DNA of 64,000 bases from Alloalcanivorax marinus. Lineage in GTDB: Bacteria; Pseudomonadota; Gammaproteobacteria; Pseudomonadales; Alcanivoracaceae. The notes under the pieces are model-generated. The model made no database searches, was not told where the DNA came from, and saw only the letters and a program-made list of their open reading frames with translations. Both the position numbers and the translations under genes were made by a program. Below are positions 1 through 8,695 of the stretch, piece after piece; the stretch's first letter is position 1, and each line of letters starts with the position of its first letter. Where the stretch lies: positions 186,001 through 250,000 of the forward strand of contig NZ_JAEKJB010000002.1 of assembly GCF_016785095.1 (NCBI RefSeq). The letters run 5' to 3'.

Positions 1-1854
1 TTTTCGTTGTCGTTTCAGGAATCTGACCGGGTCCAGGGCGTCCAGCAATGGCCGGTCCGCCGGTGGCGGCGCGTCGCTGATGCGGTCCGCCAGGATCTCC
101 GCGCACAGCGGCGTGCCGGTGATGCCCCGGCTGCCGTGGGCGATGCTCAGCCACAGGCCGGGCAGGGCGGCCAGGTCGTCACTGGCCGGGTCCGGCAACG
201 GGCCGGCCAGGGGCAGAAAGTCGGTGCTCTGACAGCGCAGGCCCACCCGCCGATCCACCACCCGGATGCCGTCGCCGCCCAGCTCCGCCCAGTAGTCCGG
301 CAGGTGGTGGCGCAGTTGCGCCAGGTTGGCGTCGTCGTCCTGGTCCCGGGGCGCCGGGTCCGGGTCGTGCAGATCGAAGGTGGCGCCCACGCAGTGCAGG
401 CCGTCCAGGGCCGGAGTCAGGTAGCCGCCATGGCAGCGGGCCCGCTCCCAGGCGGCGCTGGCTTCGGTGGCCGCGCAGTAGCTCACCTGGCCGCGAATCA
501 GCTTGAGCGGCAGCCAGTCCAGGGTGGCGCCGTCCACGCTCATGTCCCGGGCGGCGCCGGCGGTGGCGATCACTATCGCGTCGGCGTCCACCTGCTCGCC
601 GTCGTCCAGGGTGGCCCGGGCCGGGGTGCCGCTGGCCAGGGCGGTGACGGCGGCCCGCCGTACCCGGATCGCCGGGTGGTCGAGCAGGGCGTGGCACCAG
701 GCCGGCGGGTTCAGATAGCCGCCGCCGCGCAATTCGGCGCGGTCGTCACCGGCCAGCAGCAGCGAGTCCGGCCAGGCGCCGCTGTCGGCGGCGGCGCGGA
801 TCTTGGCGCGCTGCTTGTCGTCCACATAGTGCTGGATCACCCCGTTCAGGGCGCCCTGGCCGTCCGCCGGGAAGCGGTGCCGGGCCAGCCAGCGCAGGGC
901 ATGGCCATAGCTGAGCTGGTAGAAACGATTCTGGGCGGTGAGGTGCGGGCTGGGGGTGCTGTAGACCACCCCGGCATGATTGCCGGAGGCCGCCGTGGCG
1001 ATGCCCGCCGGGTCCACCACGGTGACCCGCCAGCCGCGCTCCGCCAGCGCCCGGGCGGCGGTGGCCCCGGCCAGGCCGGCGCCGACCACCAGCGCCTCGC
1101 CACGGCGCTGACGTCCGGGCCGCCAGGCCGCCGGGTCGGCACCGAAGGTGCCCACCACCATGTGCCGCTTGTGGCCGAAGCCGTCGATGCGTTCGACCTG
1201 GAAGCCGGCCTCCGCCAGCCCACGGCGCACCGGGCCGGCGGCGGTGAAGGTGGCCAGGGTGGCGCCGGGCCGGCTGTGGGCGGCGAGCTGCTCGAACAGA
1301 GCCGGTTGCCACATGGCCGGGTTGCGCGCCGGCGCGAAGCCATCCAGGAACCAGGCGTCCACCCGCGCCGGGCACAGCCGCCAGAGAGCCTCCGCGTCGC
1401 CGAACATCAGCGTCAGGCCGATGTTGTCCGCCAGGGTCAGGCGGTGGTAACCCGGCGAGGCCGGTGGGTACTGGGCCAGTAATTCGGTCGCCGGGGCGCC
1501 CAGGTCCGGCCAGTGGGCCAGAGCCCGGGCCAGGTCATCGGCCCGCAGCGGGTGCTTCTCCACCGAGAACAGTTCCAGCCGCGCGCCGGCCGGGGCCTGT
1601 TCGGCGAACAGGCGCGCCGCCAGCAGTATGTTCAGGCCGGTGCCGAAACCGGTCTCGCCGATCACGAAGCGGTCGCCATCGGCGAGGGCGGCGAAGCGCC
1701 GCGCCAGGCGGTTGCCGTCCAGGAACACATAGTGGCTTTCAGCGCGGCCGTCCTGGCGGGAGAAGTAGGGGTCGTCGAAGTCCCGGGCCACCGGCGTGTG
1801 CTCCTGCCAGTGCAATTGGGCGGGTTGGATCGGGGCGAAATCGCCGTTGGACAT
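1..1854 (-). CDS. mnmC: MnmC, bifunctional tRNA mnm5s2U methyltransferase/FAD oxidoreductase (3' end cut by window edge)
   Basis: Completes the wobble-uridine modification mnm5(s2)U34 in the cytoplasm: the C-terminal FAD domain removes the carboxymethyl group from cmnm5U and the N-terminal SAM domain methylates nm5U. The open frame from the ATG at 1854 runs 618 codons to the window edge without a stop. The SAM motif GETGFGTGLN lies at residues 66-75, the family motif WFLDGFAPARNP follows, and the FAD dinucleotide loop VVGAGLAG lies at residues 256-263. Known MnmC proteins are about 620-670 aa, so at most a short tail is missing; the last visible residues FLKRQRK look like a terminus. It is divergent from the AEC permease gene across about 90 bp. 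Confidence 0.95.
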   Translation of the reverse strand, partial: MSNGDFAPIQPAQLHWQEHTPVARDFDDPYFSRQDGRAESHYVFLDGNRLARRFAALADGDRFVIGETGFGTGLNILLAARLFAEQAPAGARLELFSVEKHPLRADDLARALAHWPDLGAPATELLAQYPPASPGYHRLTLADNIGLTLMFGDAEALWRLCPARVDAWFLDGFAPARNPAMWQPALFEQLAAHSRPGATLATFTAAGPVRRGLAEAGFQVERIDGFGHKRHMVVGTFGADPAAWRPGRQRRGEALVVGAGLAGATAARALAERGWRVTVVDPAGIATAASGNHAGVVYSTPSPHLTAQNRFYQLSYGHALRWLARHRFPADGQGALNGVIQHYVDDKQRAKIRAAADSGAWPDSLLLAGDDRAELRGGGYLNPPAWCHALLDHPAIRVRRAAVTALASGTPARATLDDGEQVDADAIVIATAGAARDMSVDGATLDWLPLKLIRGQVSYCAATEASAAWERARCHGGYLTPALDGLHCVGATFDLHDPDPAPRDQDDDANLAQLRHHLPDYWAELGGDGIRVVDRRVGLRCQSTDFLPLAGPLPDPASDDLAALPGLWLSIAHGSRGITGTPLCAEILADRISDAPPPADRPLLDALDPVRFLKRQRK

Positions 1855-1945
1855 GTGGGAGCCGGCTCCTCAGACTACGCCGTTTGAATCGGGCCGCTTG
1901 AATCGGGATGCGCCCGGCGTCGCGCGCCGGGGCGAGGATAATATC

Positions 1946-2824
1946 ATGATCGCTAAAATCTGGGCGGTGATGGCGCCGGTGCTGGCCTGCGCTGGCGTGG
2001 GCCTGTTCTGGGGCCGCACCGGCCGGCCTTTCGACACCCGCATGGTCACCGGCCTGGTCACCACCGTGGCGACCCCCTGCCTGATCGTCGCTACCCTGGG
2101 CAAAAGCGACCTGGACCTGGCCGCCCTGGCGCGCATCACCGGTCTGTTCCTGGCGGTGCTCACCCTCACCGGACTGGTGGCCTGGCTGGTGCTGCATCTG
2201 TGCGGACGACCGCTGCGCGTGTTCCTGCCCTCGATGATGTTCCCCAACACCGGCAATATGGGCCTGCCATTGTCGATGCTGGCGTTCGATGAGCACGGTC
2301 TGGCGCTGGCCCTGGCCTGGATGATGCTCACCTCGGTGGTGCAGTTCTCCTTCGGGCTGGCGGTGGTCAGCGGCCAGGGGCTGTCCTGGAAGCTGTTCCG
2401 TCATCCGATTCTGGTATCGGTGGTGATCGCCGTGGTCATGGTGCTGTTCCGGGTGCGGTTGCCGGAATGGCTGTTCAACAGCGTCCATTTGATCGGCAAT
2501 CTGACTATCCCGCTGATGTTGATCACCCTGGGCGTGTCGCTGTCCCAGTTGCGGGTGCGCCATCTCGGCCCCGGCGCCGGTTTCGCCGTGCTGCGGTTGG
2601 TGCTTGGTTTTACCGCCGCCTGGCTGGTGTGCGAGCTGGCCGGCGTGGAGGGGGTGTTGAGAGGCGTGATCCTGATCCAGTCCACCATGCCGGTGGCGGT
2701 GTTCAACTACCTGCTGGCGCAGACCTACCGGCAGGGGCCGGAGGAGGTGGCGGCCATGGTGGTGTTCTCCACCGTGCTGTCCTTCCTGACCCTGCCGCTC
2801 CTTCTTGCCGTGGCCTTGCCGTAA
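1946..2824 (+). CDS. AEC (auxin efflux carrier) family permease
   Basis: Predicted inner-membrane transporter of 292 aa, almost entirely hydrophobic, with about ten membrane segments in two halves, as in the AEC family. The amphipathic/Pro-containing stretches ATPCLIVATL (first half) and PNTGNMGLPLSML (middle) match the crossover motifs of this family. The substrate is unknown; bacterial relatives export or take up small carboxylates such as malate. The ATG at 1946 follows a GAGG about 8 bp upstream and is preferred over earlier in-frame ATGs that would overlap the divergent mnmC start. A long hairpin element follows 38 bp after the stop and could act in transcript termination. Confidence 0.85.
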   Translation: MIAKIWAVMAPVLACAGVGLFWGRTGRPFDTRMVTGLVTTVATPCLIVATLGKSDLDLAALARITGLFLAVLTLTGLVAWLVLHLCGRPLRVFLPSMMFPNTGNMGLPLSMLAFDEHGLALALAWMMLTSVVQFSFGLAVVSGQGLSWKLFRHPILVSVVIAVVMVLFRVRLPEWLFNSVHLIGNLTIPLMLITLGVSLSQLRVRHLGPGAGFAVLRLVLGFTAAWLVCELAGVEGVLRGVILIQSTMPVAVFNYLLAQTYRQGPEEVAAMVVFSTVLSFLTLPLLLAVALP

Positions 2825-2861
2825 TCCTCCTCCAAAAACCGCCGGCGCGGCTTACCCCGGA

Positions 2862-2970
2862 GCGGAGCGGCGTGGCCCCCTTTCCGGGACCCTGTTTGAC
2901 AGGATGTCAAACCGGGAGCCCCCAGGGACGGGTTCACGGCGTTCCCGGAAAGGGGGCCACGCCGCTCCGC
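2862..2970. repeat. 109-nt perfect hairpin element, copy 1
   Basis: Two 28-nt arms (2862-2889 and 2943-2970) are perfectly complementary and flank a 53-nt loop. The loop holds a second perfect stem, TTTGACA GGA TGTCAAA. A second copy lies at 11093-11201 with the same arm and loop lengths. The inner arm part CCTTTCCGGGA and most of the loop are identical between copies, but the outer arm part differs in sequence while pairing is kept. Short flanks are also shared (CGGAGCG on the left, TAGAGA on the right). It sits between two convergent genes. I read it as a dispersed structured element; whether it acts as RNA, as DNA or as a small transposable element is not visible. Confidence 0.85.
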
Positions 2971-3007
2971 GCCCCGGATAGAGAACCCAACCCGGAATTC
3001 GCCACGA

Positions 3008-3640
3008 TCACGGCTCGAACGCCCGAAACTCGGCCAGCGCCCGCTTGCTCAGCCGCAACAGCGCCGTGGTGTCCGCCTCCCGGCTGGCCGCCTCGATGCG
3101 GATGAAGCGGTCGCCGTCCACGGTCAGCAGCAGGGTTTCGTAAAGAGGCCGGCGGTTTGGCCGATTGATCAGGTAGGCGCCGCTGGCGGTGACATGCCCC
3201 TCCAGGTCGAACAGCCGTTCCCGCACCACGCGTAACGACAGATCGTCGCTGTTGTAGACCCGATTGACGCGTTGCTGGCGCAACTGGCCGTAATGTCCGG
3301 AGACAAGGCGGGTGGCGTCCAGATCCTGCCAGCCTTCGGGCAGGCCATAGAGGGTCAGGGTGAGGCGCCGGTTCGGATCGCCGTACACCCAGCGGCGCCA
3401 GCCCTGGTCGTCGTTGCTGATCTCACCGTCGCGGTCCAGGCCGGCGAGGCGCGGCGGTGCCTGGGCCGCCGCCAGCCAGACGGGCATCGCCGCCGGCGCC
3501 GGAGGAGTGCGGTCCACGGCGTCGCGGGCGCGCAATTCGGGTATGGTGGCGGTAGGTGGCGGGCTGGCGCAGCCGCCAGCCAGTACAACAATCAATAATG
3601 CCGGCAGGATCTGGACACCCCGGAGATACATGAACACCAT
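3008..3640 (-). CDS. Putative outer-membrane lipoprotein, function unknown
   Basis: A 210-aa product with a type II signal peptide: a hydrophobic stretch (ILPALLIVVLAGGC) ends in the lipobox LAGGC with Cys24, followed by Ser, which by the +2 rule favours the outer membrane. After a Pro/Ala-rich linker the mature domain is mixed and soluble, with motifs such as EGWQDLDATRLVSGHYGQLR. I do not recognise the family. The second in-frame ATG (at 3631) has AGGATGG upstream and is an equally likely start, shortening the protein by three residues. It is transcribed divergently from the hybrid histidine kinase gene, about 90 bp away. Confidence 0.7.
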   Translation of the reverse strand: MVFMYLRGVQILPALLIVVLAGGCASPPPTATIPELRARDAVDRTPPAPAAMPVWLAAAQAPPRLAGLDRDGEISNDDQGWRRWVYGDPNRRLTLTLYGLPEGWQDLDATRLVSGHYGQLRQQRVNRVYNSDDLSLRVVRERLFDLEGHVTASGAYLINRPNRRPLYETLLLTVDGDRFIRIEAASREADTTALLRLSKRALAEFRAFEP

Positions 3641-3729
3641 CCTGTCACGCGGTCTTCGTTAGTCTGGCGCTTTCGGTGTGAACATCGCAAGCCCCGCTGA
3701 CCCCGCGCGCGACCAGGGAGGACGCAGGT

Positions 3730-6258
3730 GTGATGAAGCAACGACGGTTTCCCGCGGTGTTGCTGCTGGTGGCACTGGTGACGGTGCCGTTCGTGGTGAT
3801 GGCCACGCTGTTATATCAGTACCGCCTGGAACTGCACGATCGTCATCATGAGGTGCAGGCGGATCTGTTGGTGTTCGCCGCCGGCCTGCGCGCCAGCGAA
3901 CCCCTGGAGCAGAGCCGGGATCTGGCGGCGGCGGCGGCGGTGAGCACGTCCGAGGAGCTGGCGGCCCGCTATCAGGCCGCCGTGGCCGAGGCCGATCAGC
4001 GCCTTGATAGCTATCGGCTGGCGATGGAAAACGAGGGCACTCCGGACCTGGCCAACATCGTCGCCGGGGTGGAGAGGGCCTGGCGGGCCATGGAGGCGGG
4101 TGCCGCCGTGGGGGGCGTGTTGGCGCCCTTCCGGGCTCTGGATCAGATCGATGGTCGCCTGCACGCTTCCCTGGCGGCGGTGCTGTATCTGTCGCACCTG
4201 TCGGACAGCCGCCTGGCCAGCCCCGGCCGCGCGCTGGTGCTGCCCCTCAATGGCCTGCGCGAGGTGCGCCGCCACCTCGGCGTGGTGCGCGCGCTGCTGC
4301 TGTATGGCGGCACCACCGGTAATACCCTGGACCCGTTATCCCTCTATCAATTCCACAGGGCCCGTGAGCAGTTGAAAGAGGCCATGGCCGATGTGGACCA
4401 GCAACTGGCCGCCCCGGACGGCCCGGAAATGGCCGTGCTGCAGCGTCGCTGGAATCAGGTCCGGGACGACCTGAACGATTACCTGCGCTGGAGCAGCGAG
4501 GCGGTGGACCTGTCTGGCGATCTGTCGATGTCCTGGCGCGAGGGTCTGGCCCGGGCCGATGGCCCACTGGCCGGCCTGCGGGCGCTGGCGCGTACCTCGG
4601 TGGACATGGCCGGCGCCCTGGCCCGCAACGGCCACGATCGGGTGGTGCGCGACACCGCCTGGATGCTGGCCGGCCTGGCCCTTGCCTACGCCCTGGTGCT
4701 GGCGGCCAGCCTGCTGTTCCTGCGCATCACCGCCCGGGCGGTGCGGGGCAACGCCGAGGTGCGTGCCAAGAGCCAGTTCCTGGCGCGCATGAGCCATGAA
4801 ATCCGCACCCCCCTCAATGGTGTGCTGGGGCTGGCGGAACTGTTGCGCGAAACCGATCCCTCGCCCCGCCAGCAGGACTACATCGCCCTGATCGAGAACG
4901 CCGGGCGAACCCTCAATACCCTGGTCAACGACGTGCTCGATTACGCCAAGCTGGAGGCGGGCAAGCTGGAGCTGGATATCGGTGAATTCGATCCCGCCGC
5001 CCTGGTGATTGAGTGTGCCCACATGTTCAGCCTGCCGGCCAGCGACAACGGTGACCTGGTGCTGGTGGACGTGGACCCGGCCTTGCCGGCCCGGGTGCGT
5101 GGTGACGCCACCCGCCTGCGCCAGGTGCTTATCAACCTGATCGCCAACGCGGTGAAGTTCACCCGCCACGGCTGGGTGCGGGTACGCGCCCGCTGTGAAC
5201 GGGCCGGCCAGCACGATGTGATCCTGTCGTTTTCGGTGGCCGACAGCGGCCTGGGCATGAGCCGCGAGGAGCAGCGCCGCCTGTTCCAGCACTTCAGTCA
5301 GGCGTCCGCGTCGGTGGCGCGGCGTTTCGGTGGCACCGGCCTGGGGCTGTCCATCAGCCAGGAGCTGGTGCGTCTGATGGGCGGCGAGATCCAGTTGCGC
5401 AGTGCTCCGGGGCAGGGCGCCCGTTTCCACTTCGCGCTCACCGTACCGGTGGCCGCGCCGCCGGTGCCGATGCCCGAGCCGCCCCGGGAGCCGGCCTTGA
5501 TCTGGGACCAGGTCGGCAATCTCAAGGGCCTGATCGACGGCGACCGGCGTTTCGCCCACGTGCGCGTGGTCACCGATCAGGAGGGCGCCCGTGCCGCCCT
5601 GGCCGAAGCGGACGCCACCCACCTGCTGGTCAACGGCGTCACCGATGGCGTGTTGCTCGACCAGGGACTGCGCCCGGCCCGCCAGCGCAACGCCGGTTTC
5701 CGGCCACTGTTGTTGTGTGGCATGCGCGAAAGCGGCGAGGTGGTGATGCGCGATGACATCACCCTGGTGCGCCGCTCGGTCCTCACCGTCATGGAGCTGC
5801 TGCAACTGCTCAGCGACAGTGGCCCGGGCCAGGTGCCTCTGCTGTCCCGGCGCGAGCCGGAGGACGACCGCGCCGGGCTGCGCGTGCTGGTGGCCGAGGA
5901 CAACCCGGTCAACCAGATGGTCACCCGGGGCTACCTGGAGCGGCTTGGTGTACCGGCACCGGTGCTCAGCGACGACGGCCAGCGGGCCCTGGCCGAATTC
6001 ACCGCCGGCGGCGGTGCCTACCGGCTGGTGCTGATGGATCTGGACATGCCGGTCATGGACGGTTTCGAGAGTGCCCGGCGCATGCGCCGCCTGGAGCGGG
6101 ACAACGGCTGGCGGCCCGCGGTGATCCTGGCGCTCAGCGCCCATGTCATGCCCGAGTACGCCGAGCGCATCCAGGAGGTGGGCATGGACGGGCAATTGAT
6201 CAAGCCGCTCACACTGAGCGCCTTGCAGGCTGCGCTGCATCAATATCTGACCGCCTGA
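3730..6258 (+). CDS. Hybrid sensor histidine kinase/response regulator
   Basis: Membrane-bound hybrid kinase of 842 aa. A first TM segment lies at about residues 9-30 and a second at about 311-335, enclosing a mostly helical periplasmic domain of about 280 residues that resembles four-helix-bundle sensors. The HisKA domain contains FLARMSHEIRTPLNG with His356. The HATPase follows with N box NLIANAVKF, G1 DSGLGMS and G2 GGTGLGLSI. The C-terminal receiver has the acidic pocket VAEDNP (Asp724), phospho-acceptor Asp770 in LMDLDMPVMDG, and Lys825. A stretch between HATPase and receiver (about 590-710) looks like a degenerate receiver. The GTG at 3730 is 7 bp after AGGGAGGA; the ATG at 3733 is an alternative. 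No partner regulator is adjacent; it may signal to the export operon just downstream. Confidence 0.93.
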   Translation: MMKQRRFPAVLLLVALVTVPFVVMATLLYQYRLELHDRHHEVQADLLVFAAGLRASEPLEQSRDLAAAAAVSTSEELAARYQAAVAEADQRLDSYRLAMENEGTPDLANIVAGVERAWRAMEAGAAVGGVLAPFRALDQIDGRLHASLAAVLYLSHLSDSRLASPGRALVLPLNGLREVRRHLGVVRALLLYGGTTGNTLDPLSLYQFHRAREQLKEAMADVDQQLAAPDGPEMAVLQRRWNQVRDDLNDYLRWSSEAVDLSGDLSMSWREGLARADGPLAGLRALARTSVDMAGALARNGHDRVVRDTAWMLAGLALAYALVLAASLLFLRITARAVRGNAEVRAKSQFLARMSHEIRTPLNGVLGLAELLRETDPSPRQQDYIALIENAGRTLNTLVNDVLDYAKLEAGKLELDIGEFDPAALVIECAHMFSLPASDNGDLVLVDVDPALPARVRGDATRLRQVLINLIANAVKFTRHGWVRVRARCERAGQHDVILSFSVADSGLGMSREEQRRLFQHFSQASASVARRFGGTGLGLSISQELVRLMGGEIQLRSAPGQGARFHFALTVPVAAPPVPMPEPPREPALIWDQVGNLKGLIDGDRRFAHVRVVTDQEGARAALAEADATHLLVNGVTDGVLLDQGLRPARQRNAGFRPLLLCGMRESGEVVMRDDITLVRRSVLTVMELLQLLSDSGPGQVPLLSRREPEDDRAGLRVLVAEDNPVNQMVTRGYLERLGVPAPVLSDDGQRALAEFTAGGGAYRLVLMDLDMPVMDGFESARRMRRLERDNGWRPAVILALSAHVMPEYAERIQEVGMDGQLIKPLTLSALQAALHQYLTA

Positions 6259-6337
6259 TCCGGGAACCGGTAATCACCCGGTGTTATTATGTTTCCTTCC
6301 ATCGAGCCGGTTTCGGGGTGGGGCAGGGAGAGTGAGT

Positions 6338-7720
6338 ATGTGGAGGCTTCTGGCGGTGCTGTTAATGGGCGCCGCCACCATGGGCGCCGGGGCGGCGCCC
6401 TTGACGTTCGAGCAGGCCTGGGGCCGTCTCCTCGCCGAGGACGACAACCTGGCCGCCGGTGCCGCCGCCGAGGACAGCGCCCGGGCCCTGGCCGATTCCG
6501 CCCGCGCCCTGTTGCTGCCCCAGGTGGAATTGCTGGGCACCTATACCCGCCTGGACCGTCGACCGGAACTCAATGTGCTGGATCTGGAGCCGCTGGACAG
6601 CCTCGCCGGCACCAGTGCCGGCCAGTTGCTGGTGCAGTTGCTGGGCGGCCCGGACGTGTTCAGCACGCCGCTCACCGACGATCGCGACATCGCCCGTTCC
6701 TCGCTGCTGGCGTTCTGGCCGCTGTACACCGGCGGGCGCGTGCACGGCCAGCGCCGTCTGTTGGAGCTGGGCCGCGACGAAGCCGGCGCCCTGCGCGAGG
6801 AGCTGCGGCGCGCCCGCTTCCTGGAGCTGGTCGGCGCCTATTTCGGGCTGGTCACCGCCGAGCACCTGGTGGCCACCCGCCAGGCCGCCGCCGACACCCT
6901 GGCCGGCCACCTGGAGGCCGCCCGCCGGCTCGAGGAGCACGCCCAGATCGCCCGCGTCGAGCGCCTGGCCGCCCAGGCCGCCTACGACCAGGCGCGCATC
7001 GATCTGGCCTCGGCCCGGGAAAAACGGGACATCACCCGCCTGGCCCTGACCCGTCTGGTGCACGCGCAAACGCCGGTGACTCCCGCCTCGCCACTGTTCG
7101 TCCACCCACTGCCCGAGGACGACGCGCTCGAGCAACGCCTGGAGGATCACCCCGGCCTCAGGCTGCTGGCCCTCAAGGAGCAGGGCGCCCGCGCCCGGGG
7201 CGACATGGCCCGGGGACTGTTCCACCCCAACCTGTTTCTGTACGGCAGCTACAACCTACACGAGGATGATGCCCTGATCAGTGAGCTGACCCCGGACTGG
7301 ATGGTGGGCGTGGGTGTGCGTTTCGCCTTGCTCGACCGGGCCGGTCGTGGCGGCAAGGTGCGCGCCGCCGAGGCCGCCGTGGAGCGGGTACGGCGGTTGC
7401 GCGCCGGCGCCCGCCGGGAGCTGGCGGTGATGCTGGAAAGCCAGTACCGGGAGGCACGCCGTGCCCTGAACGAATACCGCACCCTGGCCAGCCAGATCGA
7501 GCTGGGCGAGGAAAATCTGCACCTGCGCCAGCGCGCCTTCGAGGAAGGGCTGGGCCGTTCGCTGGACGTGGTGGACGCGCAAACGGCGCTGTCCGCGGCG
7601 CGCACCCACCGCCAGGCGGCGGCGTTCCGCTACGTGGTGGCGCTGGCCCAGGTGATGGCGCTCACCGGCCAGGTGCGGCGCTTTATCGACTATCAGGAAC
7701 AAGGGGAACAGACACCATGA
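6338..7720 (+). CDS. TolC-family outer-membrane efflux channel
   Basis: A 460-aa outer-membrane factor. The N-terminus (MWRLLAVLLMG to AGAAP) is a Sec signal peptide cleaved near residue 20. The body shows the duplicated OEP pattern: long alpha-helical stretches rich in Ala/Arg/Glu and the typical C-terminal repeat ending FEEGLGRSLDVVDAQTALS, which resembles the conserved F..G..s.ldvLdAq motif. It begins an operon with a HlyD-like adaptor (4-bp overlap) and two ABC-2 permeases, so it is the exit duct of a tripartite exporter. The ATG at 6338 lies 7 bp after AGGGAG and is chosen over an upstream in-frame ATG because the signal peptide then starts correctly. Confidence 0.92.
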   Translation: MWRLLAVLLMGAATMGAGAAPLTFEQAWGRLLAEDDNLAAGAAAEDSARALADSARALLLPQVELLGTYTRLDRRPELNVLDLEPLDSLAGTSAGQLLVQLLGGPDVFSTPLTDDRDIARSSLLAFWPLYTGGRVHGQRRLLELGRDEAGALREELRRARFLELVGAYFGLVTAEHLVATRQAAADTLAGHLEAARRLEEHAQIARVERLAAQAAYDQARIDLASAREKRDITRLALTRLVHAQTPVTPASPLFVHPLPEDDALEQRLEDHPGLRLLALKEQGARARGDMARGLFHPNLFLYGSYNLHEDDALISELTPDWMVGVGVRFALLDRAGRGGKVRAAEAAVERVRRLRAGARRELAVMLESQYREARRALNEYRTLASQIELGEENLHLRQRAFEEGLGRSLDVVDAQTALSAARTHRQAAAFRYVVALAQVMALTGQVRRFIDYQEQGEQTP

Positions 7721-8694
7721 AAGCGCGCGCCGTTTTGATCGCCCTGGTGGCCGTGGTGGCGGTGGCGCTGCTGGCGACCGCCTTCTGGAACGCTTATCGC
7801 CCGCGCACGCCGCTGCTGCAGGGCCAGGTGGAAGCCCGCCAGTACCTGGTCTCCTCCAAGGTGCCCGGGCGCCTGGCCGAAACCCTGGTGCGCAAGGGCG
7901 ACCGGGTGGCGAAGGGCGACCCGGTGTTCACCATCGACAGCCCGGAATTGGAGCAGAAACTGGCCCAGGTGGACGCCCTGGACCGCATATCCTCCGCCCT
8001 GATCAGCGCCGTGGAAGGCGGCACCCGGGAAGAGAAGATCCAGGCCGCGCGCAGCGAATTCGAGAAGGCCAAGGTGGCCGAACAGCTCGCCGAGACCACC
8101 TACCGGCGCGTGCGCGCCCTGGCCGACGAGGGCGTGGTGGCGCGTCAGAAGCTCGACGAAGCCTATACCGCCTGGCAGGTGGCGGTGAAAACCCGGGTCA
8201 CCGCCGGCCAGGTGCTGAAGCTGGCGGAGGCGGGGCCGCGCTCCGAGGCCCGCGACGCCAGCACCGCCACCGGCGATGTCACCGCCAGCCTGCGCCAGGA
8301 AGTCCAGGAACTGCTCGACGACGCCCGCGTCACCGCTCCCCATGCCGGCGAAGTGGACGACGTTGCCCTGCAACCCGGCGAACTGGTGCCCCAGGGCTTC
8401 CCGGTGGTGACCCTCACCGATCTGGACGACGCCTGGGCGGTGTTCAACGTGCGTGAAGATCACCTGGCCCGGTTCCAGCCCGGGGAGGTGTTCACCCTCT
8501 CGATACCGGCTCTGGACCGGGAGGCGGAATTTCAGGTTTCCCATCTGGCCGCCCGGGGTGATTACGCCACCTGGCGGGCCACCGGCGCCGGCCAGGACTA
8601 CGACCTGCGCACCTTCGAGGTGGAGTTGCGTCCCAGGACCCCGGTGGATGGCCTGCGCCCCGGCATGAGCGTGCTGCTGGAGGCGGAGCCCTGA
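7717..8694 (+). CDS. HlyD/EmrA-type membrane-fusion protein
   Basis: A 325-aa periplasmic adaptor anchored by one N-terminal TM segment (VLIALVAVVAVALLATAF). After it comes a lipoyl half-motif (GQVEARQYLVSSKVPGRL), an alpha-helical hairpin at about residues 60-190, the second lipoyl half (VTAPHAGEVDDVALQPGELV) and a beta-barrel with the NVREDHLARF motif. This order matches the adaptors of the YhiI/YbhG kind that work with ABC-2 exporters. The ATG overlaps the TolC-like stop by 4 bp (ATGA), which implies translational coupling. Confidence 0.92.
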   Translation: MKARAVLIALVAVVAVALLATAFWNAYRPRTPLLQGQVEARQYLVSSKVPGRLAETLVRKGDRVAKGDPVFTIDSPELEQKLAQVDALDRISSALISAVEGGTREEKIQAARSEFEKAKVAEQLAETTYRRVRALADEGVVARQKLDEAYTAWQVAVKTRVTAGQVLKLAEAGPRSEARDASTATGDVTASLRQEVQELLDDARVTAPHAGEVDDVALQPGELVPQGFPVVTLTDLDDAWAVFNVREDHLARFQPGEVFTLSIPALDREAEFQVSHLAARGDYATWRATGAGQDYDLRTFEVELRPRTPVDGLRPGMSVLLEAEP

Positions 8695-8695
8695 G

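Noticed and set aside
7-1482. A 491-codon plus-strand frame at the left edge
   Set aside because: Antisense to mnmC, which has SAM and FAD motifs on the minus strand and no stop before the edge.
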